Assembly (NCBI GenBank): GCA_040081075.1 | Contig: JBEBHJ010000008.1 | Location: 1 to 64,000, forward strand | Source: JANJUB01 sp040081075 | Lineage (GTDB): Bacteria; Armatimonadota; Fimbriimonadia; Fimbriimonadales; Fimbriimonadaceae | Direction: 5' to 3' | Length of the DNA: 64,000 nt | Translations under genes and position numbers: made by a program | In this document: positions 35,099 through 44,592 of the stretch, in pieces | Layout of the letters: each line of letters opens with the position of its first letter | Position numbering within the stretch: the stretch's first letter is position 1 | The notes under the pieces: model-generated | The model's database searches: none | The model's input: only the letters and a program-made list of their open reading frames with translations | Told to the model about the DNA's origin: nothing

Positions 35099-36481
35099 TT
35101 ACGGTCGCGACGAATAAGCTTCAAACGATGAGATCGTAGGGCAGGCGCGAGAATCTAGGATCCTCACCCTGAGCCTTTTTACCTCTGTAGGCGCAAACCG
35201 CAGGATGCGCTTATTGCCAATCGTGGTGCCTCTTGCCACCGTCTTCCAAGACCCATTGAACGCATCAATTTCAAACCGTTTCACCCGCTGTCCGAGCGGG
35301 ATGTATTCCGAAAGGCTCACGATGTTCACACTGGTCGGACGAGCAAAATCAAGCATAATTTGTGCGCTCAGGGCATCATCTTTGGCGGCGAAATAGGTGT
35401 TAATCTTCCCATCGCAAACCCTCTCTACTTCGAAACCGGAGCCGCGGCTATCAGCGCTGGAGGCCGATTGCCGAAGACCAAGATCAGCGGGCATGGCTTG
35501 CTGACGGGCTGCTTTAAACTCCATGAGCCGCTTGACGTCTACGTCGCTGATCAACCCCTTGTTGTTGGGCGGCACGTTGAGGAGCAGGTGCCCGTTTCGC
35601 CCAACGGAGCCATACCAGATGTCCATGAGCTTCTCCACGGATTTGACTTCCTTATCTTGCGAGGCTTTCCAGAACCAGCCTGGACGAATGGAAACATCGC
35701 ACTCGGCTGGGATCCAGTCTTCGCCATTTTCCGAGCCCTCGGTAAGTTCCTTGTAATGCGGAGTTCCCGGCACATAGCGTTTTCCTTGAATCATCGCCCA
35801 ACAAGTCTCGCCTGCGTAGCCGTCTTCATTGCCAACCCAGCGAACTCCGGGTCCAGCATCGCTGAACATAACGGCGTTGGGCTGATATTTGCGAACGATG
35901 GAGTGAAAGAGCGGCCAATCATAGATCTGCTTTCGTCCGTTCGGCCCCTCCCCATTTGCGCCGTCAAACCAAACTTCATGAATGGGGCCGTAGTTGGTCA
36001 AAACTTCCTTCAGCGTCTCGGCAAACACCCGGTTGTATTCAGGTGTTCCATAGGCGGGGTGGTTCCGATCCCACGGCGAAACGTAAACCCCAAATTTCAG
36101 CTTAAACTCCTTACAAGCTTGGCTCAGTTCCTTGAGTACATCGCCTGTTCCGTTCCGCCAGCCGCTTTCGCGAACGGTATGTTTGGATTGCTTGCTGGGC
36201 CAAAGGCAAAACCCGTCGTGGTGCTTCGCCGTTATGATTATTCCGGTCATTCCAGCATCCTTGAAGGCTTTCGCCCACTGACGTGCATCAAAGTTCACCG
36301 GGTTAAACATCTTGGGGTCCTCGGTGCCGTGCCCCCACTCTTCTCCCGTGAATGTATTCGGTCCGAAGTGGCAGAAGGCGGTGTACTCGGCACGATGCCA
36401 AGCGATCTGCGGCTTAGAGGGCACCGGAAGGCAAGGGGCAGGCGGACTTACTGTCATGGCAAGCAAGAGTGAAGCTAACAT
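35099..36481 (-). CDS. GH29 alpha-L-fucosidase with discoidin-like C-terminus
   Basis: A 460-residue exported glycosidase. After a signal peptide the GH29 barrel shows AFCHFGPNTFTGEEWG, IIITAKHHDGFCLWPS (the paired His), and the nucleophile Asp in EVWFDGANGEG near residue 172. Residues ~330-460 form a beta-sandwich of the F5/8 type C kind. It removes alpha-linked fucose from glycans, complementing the GH35 and GH20-like enzymes elsewhere in this window. The acid/base residue of GH29 is poorly conserved and I cannot place it. Confidence 0.92.
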   Translation of the reverse strand: MLASLLLAMTVSPPAPCLPVPSKPQIAWHRAEYTAFCHFGPNTFTGEEWGHGTEDPKMFNPVNFDARQWAKAFKDAGMTGIIITAKHHDGFCLWPSKQSKHTVRESGWRNGTGDVLKELSQACKEFKLKFGVYVSPWDRNHPAYGTPEYNRVFAETLKEVLTNYGPIHEVWFDGANGEGPNGRKQIYDWPLFHSIVRKYQPNAVMFSDAGPGVRWVGNEDGYAGETCWAMIQGKRYVPGTPHYKELTEGSENGEDWIPAECDVSIRPGWFWKASQDKEVKSVEKLMDIWYGSVGRNGHLLLNVPPNNKGLISDVDVKRLMEFKAARQQAMPADLGLRQSASSADSRGSGFEVERVCDGKINTYFAAKDDALSAQIMLDFARPTSVNIVSLSEYIPLGQRVKRFEIDAFNGSWKTVARGTTIGNKRILRFAPTEVKRLRVRILDSRACPTISSFEAYSSRP

Positions 36482-36500
36482 TATTGCTCCATTATGCTCA

Positions 36501-36944
36501 TCACAACTTTGGGGTTGCCTGTTCGCGAATCTCCCTGATCAACTTGGTGATCCCGCACTCGTCGCCGGGATTCTCATAGTCGTGATTGGTCCACTTGTAG
36601 CTCGTGCTACCGACTCGATAAGCCAACCACTCGTCGGGGGCATCGTATGCGCTTGGCCACATCGGACTGGCTCGCTTTTTGGCGCGTAACTTAACAGACT
36701 CCGAACCGGTCAGTGATTGCTTTAAGCTTGCAGCCTGTTCGGCGCTAAGCTGAATCGAATTCGCCCACTCGGTGGTTTTTACAAACGCCTTGGAACTGGT
36801 CATCACAACCAAGACCTGATAGGTCCCTCTCCGAGAGAAAGTGCGTTCGTACAGTCGAATCAGCTCGCCCTTGCGCAACTTGGAGGCTACTTCCGGTTCA
36901 ATCGGTTTGGTAAGTTGAGCGGCAATCATCAAAGTGCTTAGCAT
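36501..36944 (-). CDS. Exported hypothetical protein
   Basis: A 147-residue protein with a short possible signal sequence (STLMIAAQLTKP). A charged alpha/beta domain follows, with RLYERTFSRRGTYQVLVVMTSS and YKWTNHDYENPGDECG segments. No family is recognised. It lies 24 bp downstream of the MFS/spermidine-synthase-like gene on the same strand and 19 bp before the fucosidase, so these three may be co-transcribed. Confidence 0.6.
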   Translation of the reverse strand: MLSTLMIAAQLTKPIEPEVASKLRKGELIRLYERTFSRRGTYQVLVVMTSSKAFVKTTEWANSIQLSAEQAASLKQSLTGSESVKLRAKKRASPMWPSAYDAPDEWLAYRVGSTSYKWTNHDYENPGDECGITKLIREIREQATPKL

Positions 36945-36968
36945 TGTTAGTTGGACGTCTAATCCGGC

Positions 36969-39143
36969 TCAATAAGGATCGCGATTGCGCAACATTGCTT
37001 CCAGGAGATTCGAAAAATCATCTCGCCAGGGTTGAACTCCCGATTCTGGAATCATTCTGAACCAGCTCGCGTCGCGCTTTATTGAACCTAAATCCTCAAG
37101 CGAGTGATAAATCAGCATCCATTGTGACCTCGTTTTGCCCTCCTTCTCTTCCAAATCGTTAAGGTTCTGATCTTCCCTTAAAAGCGCATGAAGGCCGTGC
37201 GCCTGAGCCGCAGCGGCCAGCACTTCCTTGAGGCTCAAGTAGCGATTGCTGATGTGAAAAGCGATGATTCCGCCGGGCTTGAGAACCCGCTTGTAGATCG
37301 CCATTGCTTCCAAGGTGAGCAAGTGCAGAGGCACGGAGTCCGATGTAAAGGCATCCAAAACGAGGAGGTCAAATTTTCTTTCTTCAGAGTTAAGTGTCAA
37401 TCGAGCATCGCCTTCAACGATGTCAAGCGTGGCTTTGCAGTTCGCTAGGAATGTGAAAAGCTTGGGGTCACGGGCTATCTTGACAACGGCGGGGTCAATT
37501 TCGAAATAAGTCATTCTTTGGCCGGGCAAGCCGTAGTAAGCAAGGGATCCTACGCCTAATCCAACTAAACCGATATTAGCTTCCGGCCGTTTGCTTGCCC
37601 AATCCAGGAATACTTGGCCGATCGGGCCGCTCGGATAATAGTAAGTAAGCGGTGTAGGCGAACCCGCATTCTCCCTGCCGTGAATCGTGTTGCCATGAAT
37701 AAGCGAGCGGTGCATGATTCCCCCGTCATCGCCTTCCACAACCCGATGGACACCGAAGAAACTCCGCTTTGCGAGCAAAACCCGTCCCGGTACACCCACG
37801 TTTGCGAACTGCGCGCAGAGGTAGAACAGCACGATGGCGGCTCCGTATCGGTAAACCTTGTCTGAACAAAAAAAGGTCAACAGGGCAGGGGCACCGATGG
37901 AGACTCCAATGAGAGCCATCCCTTCCAGCCCCACCGCCCGGCCAACGATTGCCCCAACCAAAACCAGGACTCCGGCAAGCAGCGGAAGGAGCAAGTCCTT
38001 TCTCAACAGTTTCTGATCCGTCGGTCGTGGAAGCAGAAAACATGCCGCCGCCAACGCGAGCGGATATTCAACGTATTTCGTGAAAATAAGCGGGGCAAGA
38101 AACCCAACAAAAATTCCGCCCACCACGCCGCCAATCGAAACATAAAGGAAGAACTCCGTAAGTCGGCTCGGCTCTGGGGCTTCATCAGCGAGGGTCATGT
38201 GGCAACACAACATCATCGCGGTTACCGTTATCAAGTGCAAAAGGGCGAGTCCGATCAGCGGCTCTGTTGACTCCAAAACAAGCGGTAAGAGCAACGAAGT
38301 GACCAAAATCGGAGCTGCCCGCGCAATCCACTTTGTCCCAAATTTTCGCTTCGCGGAAAAGGCAACCACAAAGGTAAGCAGATAGAGAGACATTGGAACG
38401 ATCCAAAGAAAGGGAATCGGCGCGATGTTTTGGGCGAGGAAGTTGATCACGCCCATGAGCAAAGCGGAAGGGACCGCCGCAAGCGCAATCCAGCGCCACT
38501 TTGTCTTCGCCGGGGTTCGCTCTGTGACGACTTTCTCTCCCAACGGGGCGTTCTTGCCGATCTGAGTCGAGCAAAACGCGAGGGCAATGGTGAGGGTGAT
38601 GAAACCGGCTCGCCATGCGTTGAGCTGGTCAGAAATCGTCATGTTTGGCTCGATCAGGAAGGGATAAACCATCAACGATGCAAAGCTGCCCAGGTTGCTT
38701 GCGGCGTAAAGCTGATACGGTTTCTCTCGATCTGCCGCGTTTGTTGTCGCATACCAGCGTTGGAGAAGCGGAGCGTTAGCCGACATCGCGATGAACGGTG
38801 CCCCGATCAAAAGCGCGAGCGCCATAAAGACCCCAAGGGCGGGGTAGTCCATGGGGACGTTGCGCACCATCTTGGCATTCGGCCCCAAAAAGAAGCACAA
38901 GCCCAAAACCATTATGCCGATATGAAGGAATGATTTGAACCGGCTCTGGCTCGCAAATCGGTGCGCATAGAGATAGCCAAGCACCAATGACCCTTGAAAG
39001 AACACCATCGCCACCAACCACACCGCCGGGGCTCCGCCGAACTGAGGCAACAGAATTTTCGCCATCATGGGTTGAACCAAGAACAGCAAAAATGCACTCA
39101 AGAAGGCCGTGGCCGAAAACAGTAAACGCAAAGGCTTATCCAA
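36969..39143 (-). CDS. MFS-like membrane / spermidine-synthase fusion protein
   Basis: A 724-residue fusion. The N-terminal ~430 residues hold about 12 membrane segments, beginning LLFSATAFLSAFLLFLVQPM with MAKILLPQFGGAPAVW next, the signature of 'fused MFS/spermidine synthase' proteins. The C-terminal ~230 residues are a Rossmann methyltransferase/SpeE fold with GLVGLGVGSLAYYG, YFEIDPAVV, VEGDARL and LLVLDAFTSDSVPLHLLT. Substrate and direction of any transport are unknown, and polyamine synthesis is not established for this family. The TTG start is supported by how closely the N-terminus fits the family. Confidence 0.85.
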   Translation of the reverse strand: MDKPLRLLFSATAFLSAFLLFLVQPMMAKILLPQFGGAPAVWLVAMVFFQGSLVLGYLYAHRFASQSRFKSFLHIGIMVLGLCFFLGPNAKMVRNVPMDYPALGVFMALALLIGAPFIAMSANAPLLQRWYATTNAADREKPYQLYAASNLGSFASLMVYPFLIEPNMTISDQLNAWRAGFITLTIALAFCSTQIGKNAPLGEKVVTERTPAKTKWRWIALAAVPSALLMGVINFLAQNIAPIPFLWIVPMSLYLLTFVVAFSAKRKFGTKWIARAAPILVTSLLLPLVLESTEPLIGLALLHLITVTAMMLCCHMTLADEAPEPSRLTEFFLYVSIGGVVGGIFVGFLAPLIFTKYVEYPLALAAACFLLPRPTDQKLLRKDLLLPLLAGVLVLVGAIVGRAVGLEGMALIGVSIGAPALLTFFCSDKVYRYGAAIVLFYLCAQFANVGVPGRVLLAKRSFFGVHRVVEGDDGGIMHRSLIHGNTIHGRENAGSPTPLTYYYPSGPIGQVFLDWASKRPEANIGLVGLGVGSLAYYGLPGQRMTYFEIDPAVVKIARDPKLFTFLANCKATLDIVEGDARLTLNSEERKFDLLVLDAFTSDSVPLHLLTLEAMAIYKRVLKPGGIIAFHISNRYLSLKEVLAAAAQAHGLHALLREDQNLNDLEEKEGKTRSQWMLIYHSLEDLGSIKRDASWFRMIPESGVQPWRDDFSNLLEAMLRNRDPY

Positions 39144-39191
39144 AGACGAATCACCGATGCTGGATTTGACCAGATAAAGTAAATTCGTGAA

Positions 39192-41420
39192 ATGATTGGC
39201 GCACTATCGTTTATCCTCCTCACTCAAACTCCAGGTCAGCGGGATTTGACCATAGCGATGAAGAGGGTGGAGGAACTCAGGACTTGGGTTCCTCAGCACG
39301 TGTACAACGTTGACCTTCGGGTTCGTTGGATGGCTGACGGCAAAGCGCTTTGGTATCGCAAAGATGGTTCTCAAGATCGCCGGGAGTTTGTCCGCGTTGA
39401 CACACTTACCGGTGCGAAGTCCCCCTTGTTTGACCATGTGAAGTTGGCGGCCAGCTTGGGAAAGCTGGTGAACAAAGCGATTGAGCCCGCTAAGTTGCAG
39501 ATTGATGTTTCGACATTTGAGGACGGCAAGTCGTTCCAGTTTACGTTCGAGCGCAAGTCGTATTCGTGCGACCTTCTAACCTACGAAGTTACAACCGGGA
39601 CCGTTTTACAACCCGAACAAGTGCACGAAGTCGAGTTGGATAACGACGCGCGACTCTTTCCGAGCCCGCGCATGTCTGCGCTGCCGCAGCGCAATCGTCC
39701 CCAGGCGAATCGCCGAGTATTCATCGAGGAAGGCAAGGTGAAGGTGACCACAGACTCCGGGGCTGTTGTGCTGAGTTCGGAAGGTGATTTCAGCCGAGCG
39801 GTTGAGTCGCCCGATGCGAAAGCGGCCTTTGCTTGGAAGTTAAGCAAAGGTGATCGACGCGAAGTAAGTATCATCCAAAGCTCGCCACCAGGCGGTGGGA
39901 GAGCCCTTCTCAAAACCCGGTTCTACGATCTCCCCGGCGACAAACTCGACACCTTTGAACTCTATCAGGTTAACCTTCAGGATGGTTCGCTCAAGAAGTT
40001 GCCGATTGATCCCATCAATGGCGGGGGCCAGCCTTGGGCAAACGCACCCGGCATTGAGTGGGTGAATGAAGGGAAGTATGCCATGGTGGATTCGGCCGAA
40101 CGAGGATATCAGCGGGTTCGGGTTTACGAAATTGAACCCGCCACAAGTACCGTTCGAACCGTTGTCGATGAGAGCAGTCCCACGTTCATTGATTCGGAGA
40201 ACGCCATCTTTCGAGCGGTTGGAGACCGGGATATCGTCTGGCGCTCGGAACGCTCAGGATGGGGACATTACTATCGAATCGACCGAGCGACGGGTTCAAT
40301 CAAAAACCCGATCACCAGTGGGAGTTGGGTCACCCGTGGCATTGATTGGATCGACGAAAAGTCGGGCACGATGTGCTTCCACGCCAACGGGAAGGAGTTG
40401 GAGCAAGATCCTTATAACATTCATTACTACACGGTGAATCTCGATGGAAGCAAATTGCAAAGCCTAACCGAAGGCGATGGCTCGCACACCGTTGTGTTCA
40501 ACAGTGATCGTTCGGCCTATGTTGATACGTTTTCTCGGGTCAATCATGCGCCCATTCACCAGTTACGGCGAACGAACGATGGAAGGCTTATCAGCGAACT
40601 AGAGACGGCCGATATCAGCGAACTGAAGGCGACCAAAATCAAGCTGATGGAGCCATTTGTAGCAAAGGGTCGCGATGGGACCACCGACATTTATGGCGTC
40701 TATTGCTTACCCTCAAACTTCGACAAGAAAAAGAAATATCCGATTATTGAGAACATCTATGCTGGCCCTCAAGATTCGTTCGTGCCGAAGAAATTCTCAG
40801 CTTACAACCGCATGCAGCAACTCGCTGACGTCGGCTTCATTGTCGTGCAAATTGATGGCATGGGCACACGCAATCGTGGCAAGCAGTTTCACGATGTGTG
40901 CTGGAAAAACATTGTTGATGCAGGATTCCCAGACCGCATTTTGTGGATGAAGGCGCTTGCATCAAAGTTGCCTTCCGTTGACATAACTCGAGTTGGCGTT
41001 TATGGAACATCGGCGGGGGGGCAAAACTCAACCGGTGCGGTATTGACTCATCCCGAGTTCTATAAGGTCGCAGTTTCTAGTTGCGGCTGTCATGACAACC
41101 GCATGGACAAGATGTGGTGGAATGAACAGTGGATGGGATATCCGGTTGGCCCTCACTATGCCGAGCAATCGAATATAACTCTTGCGCCAAAGTTGGAAGG
41201 GAGGTTACTCTTGATCGTAGGCGAGCTTGACACCAACGTACCGCCGGAGTCCACCTATCGCTTGGTTGATGCGTTGGTCAAAGCCAAGAAGGACTTTGAT
41301 TTCGTGGTAATCCCTGGGGCGGATCACACCGATGGCGGGCCGTATGGTGAAACAAAACGCCGCGACTTCTTTATCAAACACTTGTTGGGGGTTGATCCTC
41401 CACAATGGTCGCAACGATGA
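39192..41420 (+). CDS. Secreted S9-family prolyl oligopeptidase (DPP IV-like)
   Basis: A 742-residue serine peptidase with a signal sequence (MIGALSFILLTQTPG). Residues ~30-470 are a beta-propeller of the DPP IV type. The alpha/beta-hydrolase domain follows with the nucleophile in VYGTSAGGQNS (~600), Asp in VGELDTNVPP (~680) and His in PGADHTDGG (~715). It cleaves dipeptides or short peptides outside the cytoplasm. Its stop overlaps the start of the next gene by ATGA, so it leads a three-gene unit with an orphan binding protein and a metal ATPase. Confidence 0.92.
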   Translation: MIGALSFILLTQTPGQRDLTIAMKRVEELRTWVPQHVYNVDLRVRWMADGKALWYRKDGSQDRREFVRVDTLTGAKSPLFDHVKLAASLGKLVNKAIEPAKLQIDVSTFEDGKSFQFTFERKSYSCDLLTYEVTTGTVLQPEQVHEVELDNDARLFPSPRMSALPQRNRPQANRRVFIEEGKVKVTTDSGAVVLSSEGDFSRAVESPDAKAAFAWKLSKGDRREVSIIQSSPPGGGRALLKTRFYDLPGDKLDTFELYQVNLQDGSLKKLPIDPINGGGQPWANAPGIEWVNEGKYAMVDSAERGYQRVRVYEIEPATSTVRTVVDESSPTFIDSENAIFRAVGDRDIVWRSERSGWGHYYRIDRATGSIKNPITSGSWVTRGIDWIDEKSGTMCFHANGKELEQDPYNIHYYTVNLDGSKLQSLTEGDGSHTVVFNSDRSAYVDTFSRVNHAPIHQLRRTNDGRLISELETADISELKATKIKLMEPFVAKGRDGTTDIYGVYCLPSNFDKKKKYPIIENIYAGPQDSFVPKKFSAYNRMQQLADVGFIVVQIDGMGTRNRGKQFHDVCWKNIVDAGFPDRILWMKALASKLPSVDITRVGVYGTSAGGQNSTGAVLTHPEFYKVAVSSCGCHDNRMDKMWWNEQWMGYPVGPHYAEQSNITLAPKLEGRLLLIVGELDTNVPPESTYRLVDALVKAKKDFDFVVIPGADHTDGGPYGETKRRDFFIKHLLGVDPPQWSQR

Positions 41421-42712
41421 AGTGGCTTCTGCCGCTATCGCTATTCATAGCTGGCTGCTCTGCCGCAGATAATAGGATAACGATCCGAATTGCTAACTGG
41501 GGTGGGGCCGGAGAAGAGGGACCCTACCAGGATGCAATTAACAAGGTAAATCGCGACTTTGAAGCGAAACATCCCGGCGTCAAAGTTGTCATTGAGGGAA
41601 TTCCCGGAGAGTACGAACAAAAAATGCTCTTGAATCACATCGCCGGCTCGATGCCAGATGTGATGGTCCTTGATGCAGCCAGCGCTTCTACTTTTGTGGA
41701 TAACGGATTAATGACCGATCTCAGCCCGTTCTTTGAGAAGGAGCCGGGATTGAGAGAGCAGTACTTCCCGGAAGTCTTCATGCCGTTCTCCCGAGGGAGG
41801 GCGGTCTACGGATTGCCAAACGACTTCACGCCAATGGTGGTCTATTACAACAAAGCGTTGTTTGATAAAGCCAAAGTGCCCTATCCCAAACCAGAATGGA
41901 ATTTTGAGGAGTTTCTCCAAACGGCACGCCAGTTGACCAATCACGATAAGGGCCAATATGGATTCGGGTTAACCAACTGGATGCCAGGGTGGGTGATGTG
42001 GCTCTGGAACAACGGCGGCGACACGGTGAGCCCAGACGGGCGAGCAAGCGGCATTTTTGATTCCGACGCCAATGTTGAAACAATTTCGTTCTTGCGTGAT
42101 CTTGCGACAAAACATAAAGTAGCCCCGACTCTCAGCGAAACAGCCGCGTTAGGGGGCGACTACTTCGAAAAGGGAAAGGCAGCGATGACTGTTTCGGGCC
42201 ACTGGTCTCTCGTGGGTTTTCGTGCAAGCAAGGACATCGATTCCAAGCAGCTAGGCATCGCGCCGATGCCAAACAACCGCGTTGCTCCTGGCCCGAGAAC
42301 AAAGGGGACCGGATCGCAAACTGTCCTCTACCTATCAGCCTACGGGATACCTCAGCACGCCAAGAACAAGGAGTTGGCATGGGAATATATCAAAGCTTGG
42401 ACTAGTTACGAAGTTCAGAGCGTATATAACAAGACGGGGATCGCTGTTTGTGCGCGCAAAGATGTAGCGGCGGATCGCGCGGAGGTTGGAACGAAGCCAC
42501 CTTCAATCGAGGCACTCCAAGAGCGATCGTTTCTGCCCATCATCCCAACCGGGAGAGCACCCTATGGTGCGTTCTTAGCGGGTTACTCGGTGGTAGAGGT
42601 TGCGGGCAAAAGCGTGTTGGATACATTATTGAATAACCCAGAACGAGATGTGAAGAAGGAACTGACGAAGGCTGCCGCTATTATCGATAGGGAGTTCGCG
42701 AAGCGTCGATGA
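41417..42712 (+). CDS. Extracellular solute-binding lipoprotein (family 1), no permease
   Basis: A 431-residue ABC binding protein. The ATG at 41417, overlapping the previous stop, gives a lipoprotein signal with the lipobox IAGC (Cys ~17). Further on come IRIANWGGAGEEG, FEAKHPGVKV and GSMPDVMVLDAAS, the usual landmarks of sugar/oligosaccharide-binding family 1 proteins. A C-terminal FLPIIPTGRAPYGAF segment is also typical. No permease or ATPase of an ABC importer lies nearby, so it must work with distant components or as a sensor. The next gene starts within its stop codon. Confidence 0.9.
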   Translation: MKWLLPLSLFIAGCSAADNRITIRIANWGGAGEEGPYQDAINKVNRDFEAKHPGVKVVIEGIPGEYEQKMLLNHIAGSMPDVMVLDAASASTFVDNGLMTDLSPFFEKEPGLREQYFPEVFMPFSRGRAVYGLPNDFTPMVVYYNKALFDKAKVPYPKPEWNFEEFLQTARQLTNHDKGQYGFGLTNWMPGWVMWLWNNGGDTVSPDGRASGIFDSDANVETISFLRDLATKHKVAPTLSETAALGGDYFEKGKAAMTVSGHWSLVGFRASKDIDSKQLGIAPMPNNRVAPGPRTKGTGSQTVLYLSAYGIPQHAKNKELAWEYIKAWTSYEVQSVYNKTGIAVCARKDVAADRAEVGTKPPSIEALQERSFLPIIPTGRAPYGAFLAGYSVVEVAGKSVLDTLLNNPERDVKKELTKAAAIIDREFAKRR

Positions 42713-44592
42713 GTGCAAAAGTTCAAGGAATCTTGACCGCCATTTGCGGACTGGGGCTGATTGGGGCTTTGTTCCACCCGATGTTCGGATGGCTAGCGGT
42801 CATCGCCGGAGGCTTTGTTCCACTCGAAGTGGCATACCAGGCACTTCGCGAGCGAAGTGTTTCGGTAAGCGTTTTGATGGTTTTAGCCGCCGTTGGAGCG
42901 CTCGTTGTTGGCGCCGTTGTTGATGCTGGAATCCTCTTGTTCTTGTTCAGCCTCTCTGGAACGCTCGAAGAGTTCGCTCTGGGTCGAACCAAGAGCGCGA
43001 TTGAAGGTTTAATCAAACTGCGTCCCGAAACCGCTGTTCGTGTGGTTAACGGAGTCGATGAACGAGTTCAGATTCAGGCACTTGCAATTCATGACATCGT
43101 TCGAATCGCGCCATTTGAGATGATCCCGGTTGATGGCACGATTACTCAGGGCACAACCCAAATTAACGAATCTAGCATGACGGGAGAGTCGATACCCGTC
43201 ACAAAAACGGTTGAAGATGGGGTTTTCTCGGGGACCCAGAACCTTGACGGCCTTATGTTAATTTCGGTTACGGCTCCGGTGGGAAGTACAGCCCTTGACC
43301 GCATTGTGGAGCTAGTTCAGGATGCTCAAGAAAACAAGGCAAGCGGTGAACGAGTAAGCCAATGGTTTGGCTCTCGCTATACCTGGTTTGTTCTCGCTGC
43401 CTTTTCTGTCGCATTTCTGGGAAGACTTGCCTTAGGAAACCCTTCGCATAAGGCTCTCTACGATTCCATTGTTCTGTTGGTTGCCCTAAGTCCATGCGCT
43501 CTCGTGATATCAACACCAGCCGCGACCCTCAGCGCTTTAGCGGCGGCCGCGCGCCGTGGAATACTGGTGCGTGGTGGGCAACACTTTGAGAACCTAGGCC
43601 GAATAAAGGTGGTTGCCGTAGACAAAACGGGCACATTAACAACGGGTAAGCCAAAGCTCGTTGAGATTTGTGTTTGTAAGCCCGTAGCGGCTGGCGGAGT
43701 TTGTCTTGCCGAAAACTCCTGTTGGCACGGTGAGGACAAGATTTCCCCCGAAAGCGCGATCATGCTGAGAGCCGCGGCTGCGGCTGAGCAATACAGCACC
43801 CACCCCATCGCCGAGGCAATTGTGAGAACTGCTCGGTCATTGGGGGTTGAAGTGCCGGAGGCTTTGGAGCAATCTGATAAACCCGGTTATGGGGTGACGG
43901 CTCGAATCGGCGACGGCATGGTTCGCATCGGACAACGAAAGTTCTTTGAGAATCTTCCCCCTGAGTTCGCAACGCATGTTGAGGAATTACAAGCAAGCGG
44001 ACTAACGGTTGCAATTTTAGAATTCGATGGAGGATTCGCCGCATTGGGCCTGCGGGATGAGCCAAGACCTGACGCTAAGGCGATTTTGCAGGATCTCATG
44101 AGCACTGGGATCGAGTCGGTTGTGATGATGACCGGCGACACCACTCAAACCGCAAAATCCGTCGCTGAGGAGCTTGGCATCAAAGAATGGCACGCATCGC
44201 TTCTCCCTCAAGACAAAACGGCACTGATAGAGGACTTCGAACAAGCAGGTAAGCCGGTCATGATGGTTGGTGACGGCATAAACGATGCCCCAAGTCTCTC
44301 GCGCGCGACCGTAGGAGTCGCGATGGGTGGTTTGGGTTCGGACATCGCTCTTAACGCTGCTGATATCGTCCTGATGAACGATAAGCTCTCAGCTCTGCCC
44401 GACCTCATCAAATTTGGCAGACGAGCAAGCAGAATCATTTGGGCAAACCTGCTTTTTGCTACGGGAATAATCCTCGTATTGGTTCTCACGTCGTTCTTCG
44501 GCAAGTTGCCTTTGCCACTGGCCGTCCTGGGACACGAAGGTTCCACGGTGCTTGTTATTCTTAACGGTTTGCGGTTGCTTCGGGGCCCTTAG
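42709..44592 (+). CDS. P1B-4-type heavy-metal-transporting ATPase
   Basis: A 627-residue metal exporter without N-terminal metal-binding domain. The phosphatase motif TGES lies near 160, the transmembrane metal site SPC in LSPCALVISTPAA near 262, the phosphorylated Asp in DKTGTLTTGKP (~305), the nucleotide-binding HP (STHPIAEA, ~365) and the hinge GDGINDAPS (~523). SPC together with HEGST near the C-terminus (~608) assigns it to P1B-4 (Co, Fe or Zn export; CtpD/PfeT-like) and not to Cu or CPC-type pumps. Between DKTG and HP lies a short Cys/His-bearing insert (CVC...C...CWH, about 320-342), a possible metal-sensing loop. It overlaps the previous stop by 4 nt. Confidence 0.93.
   Translation: MSAKVQGILTAICGLGLIGALFHPMFGWLAVIAGGFVPLEVAYQALRERSVSVSVLMVLAAVGALVVGAVVDAGILLFLFSLSGTLEEFALGRTKSAIEGLIKLRPETAVRVVNGVDERVQIQALAIHDIVRIAPFEMIPVDGTITQGTTQINESSMTGESIPVTKTVEDGVFSGTQNLDGLMLISVTAPVGSTALDRIVELVQDAQENKASGERVSQWFGSRYTWFVLAAFSVAFLGRLALGNPSHKALYDSIVLLVALSPCALVISTPAATLSALAAAARRGILVRGGQHFENLGRIKVVAVDKTGTLTTGKPKLVEICVCKPVAAGGVCLAENSCWHGEDKISPESAIMLRAAAAAEQYSTHPIAEAIVRTARSLGVEVPEALEQSDKPGYGVTARIGDGMVRIGQRKFFENLPPEFATHVEELQASGLTVAILEFDGGFAALGLRDEPRPDAKAILQDLMSTGIESVVMMTGDTTQTAKSVAEELGIKEWHASLLPQDKTALIEDFEQAGKPVMMVGDGINDAPSLSRATVGVAMGGLGSDIALNAADIVLMNDKLSALPDLIKFGRRASRIIWANLLFATGIILVLVLTSFFGKLPLPLAVLGHEGSTVLVILNGLRLLRGP

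Noticed and set aside
35360..36472. 370-codon open frame on the plus strand
   Set aside because: Antisense shadow of the GH29 fucosidase, which has a signal peptide and catalytic motifs; the shadow has neither.
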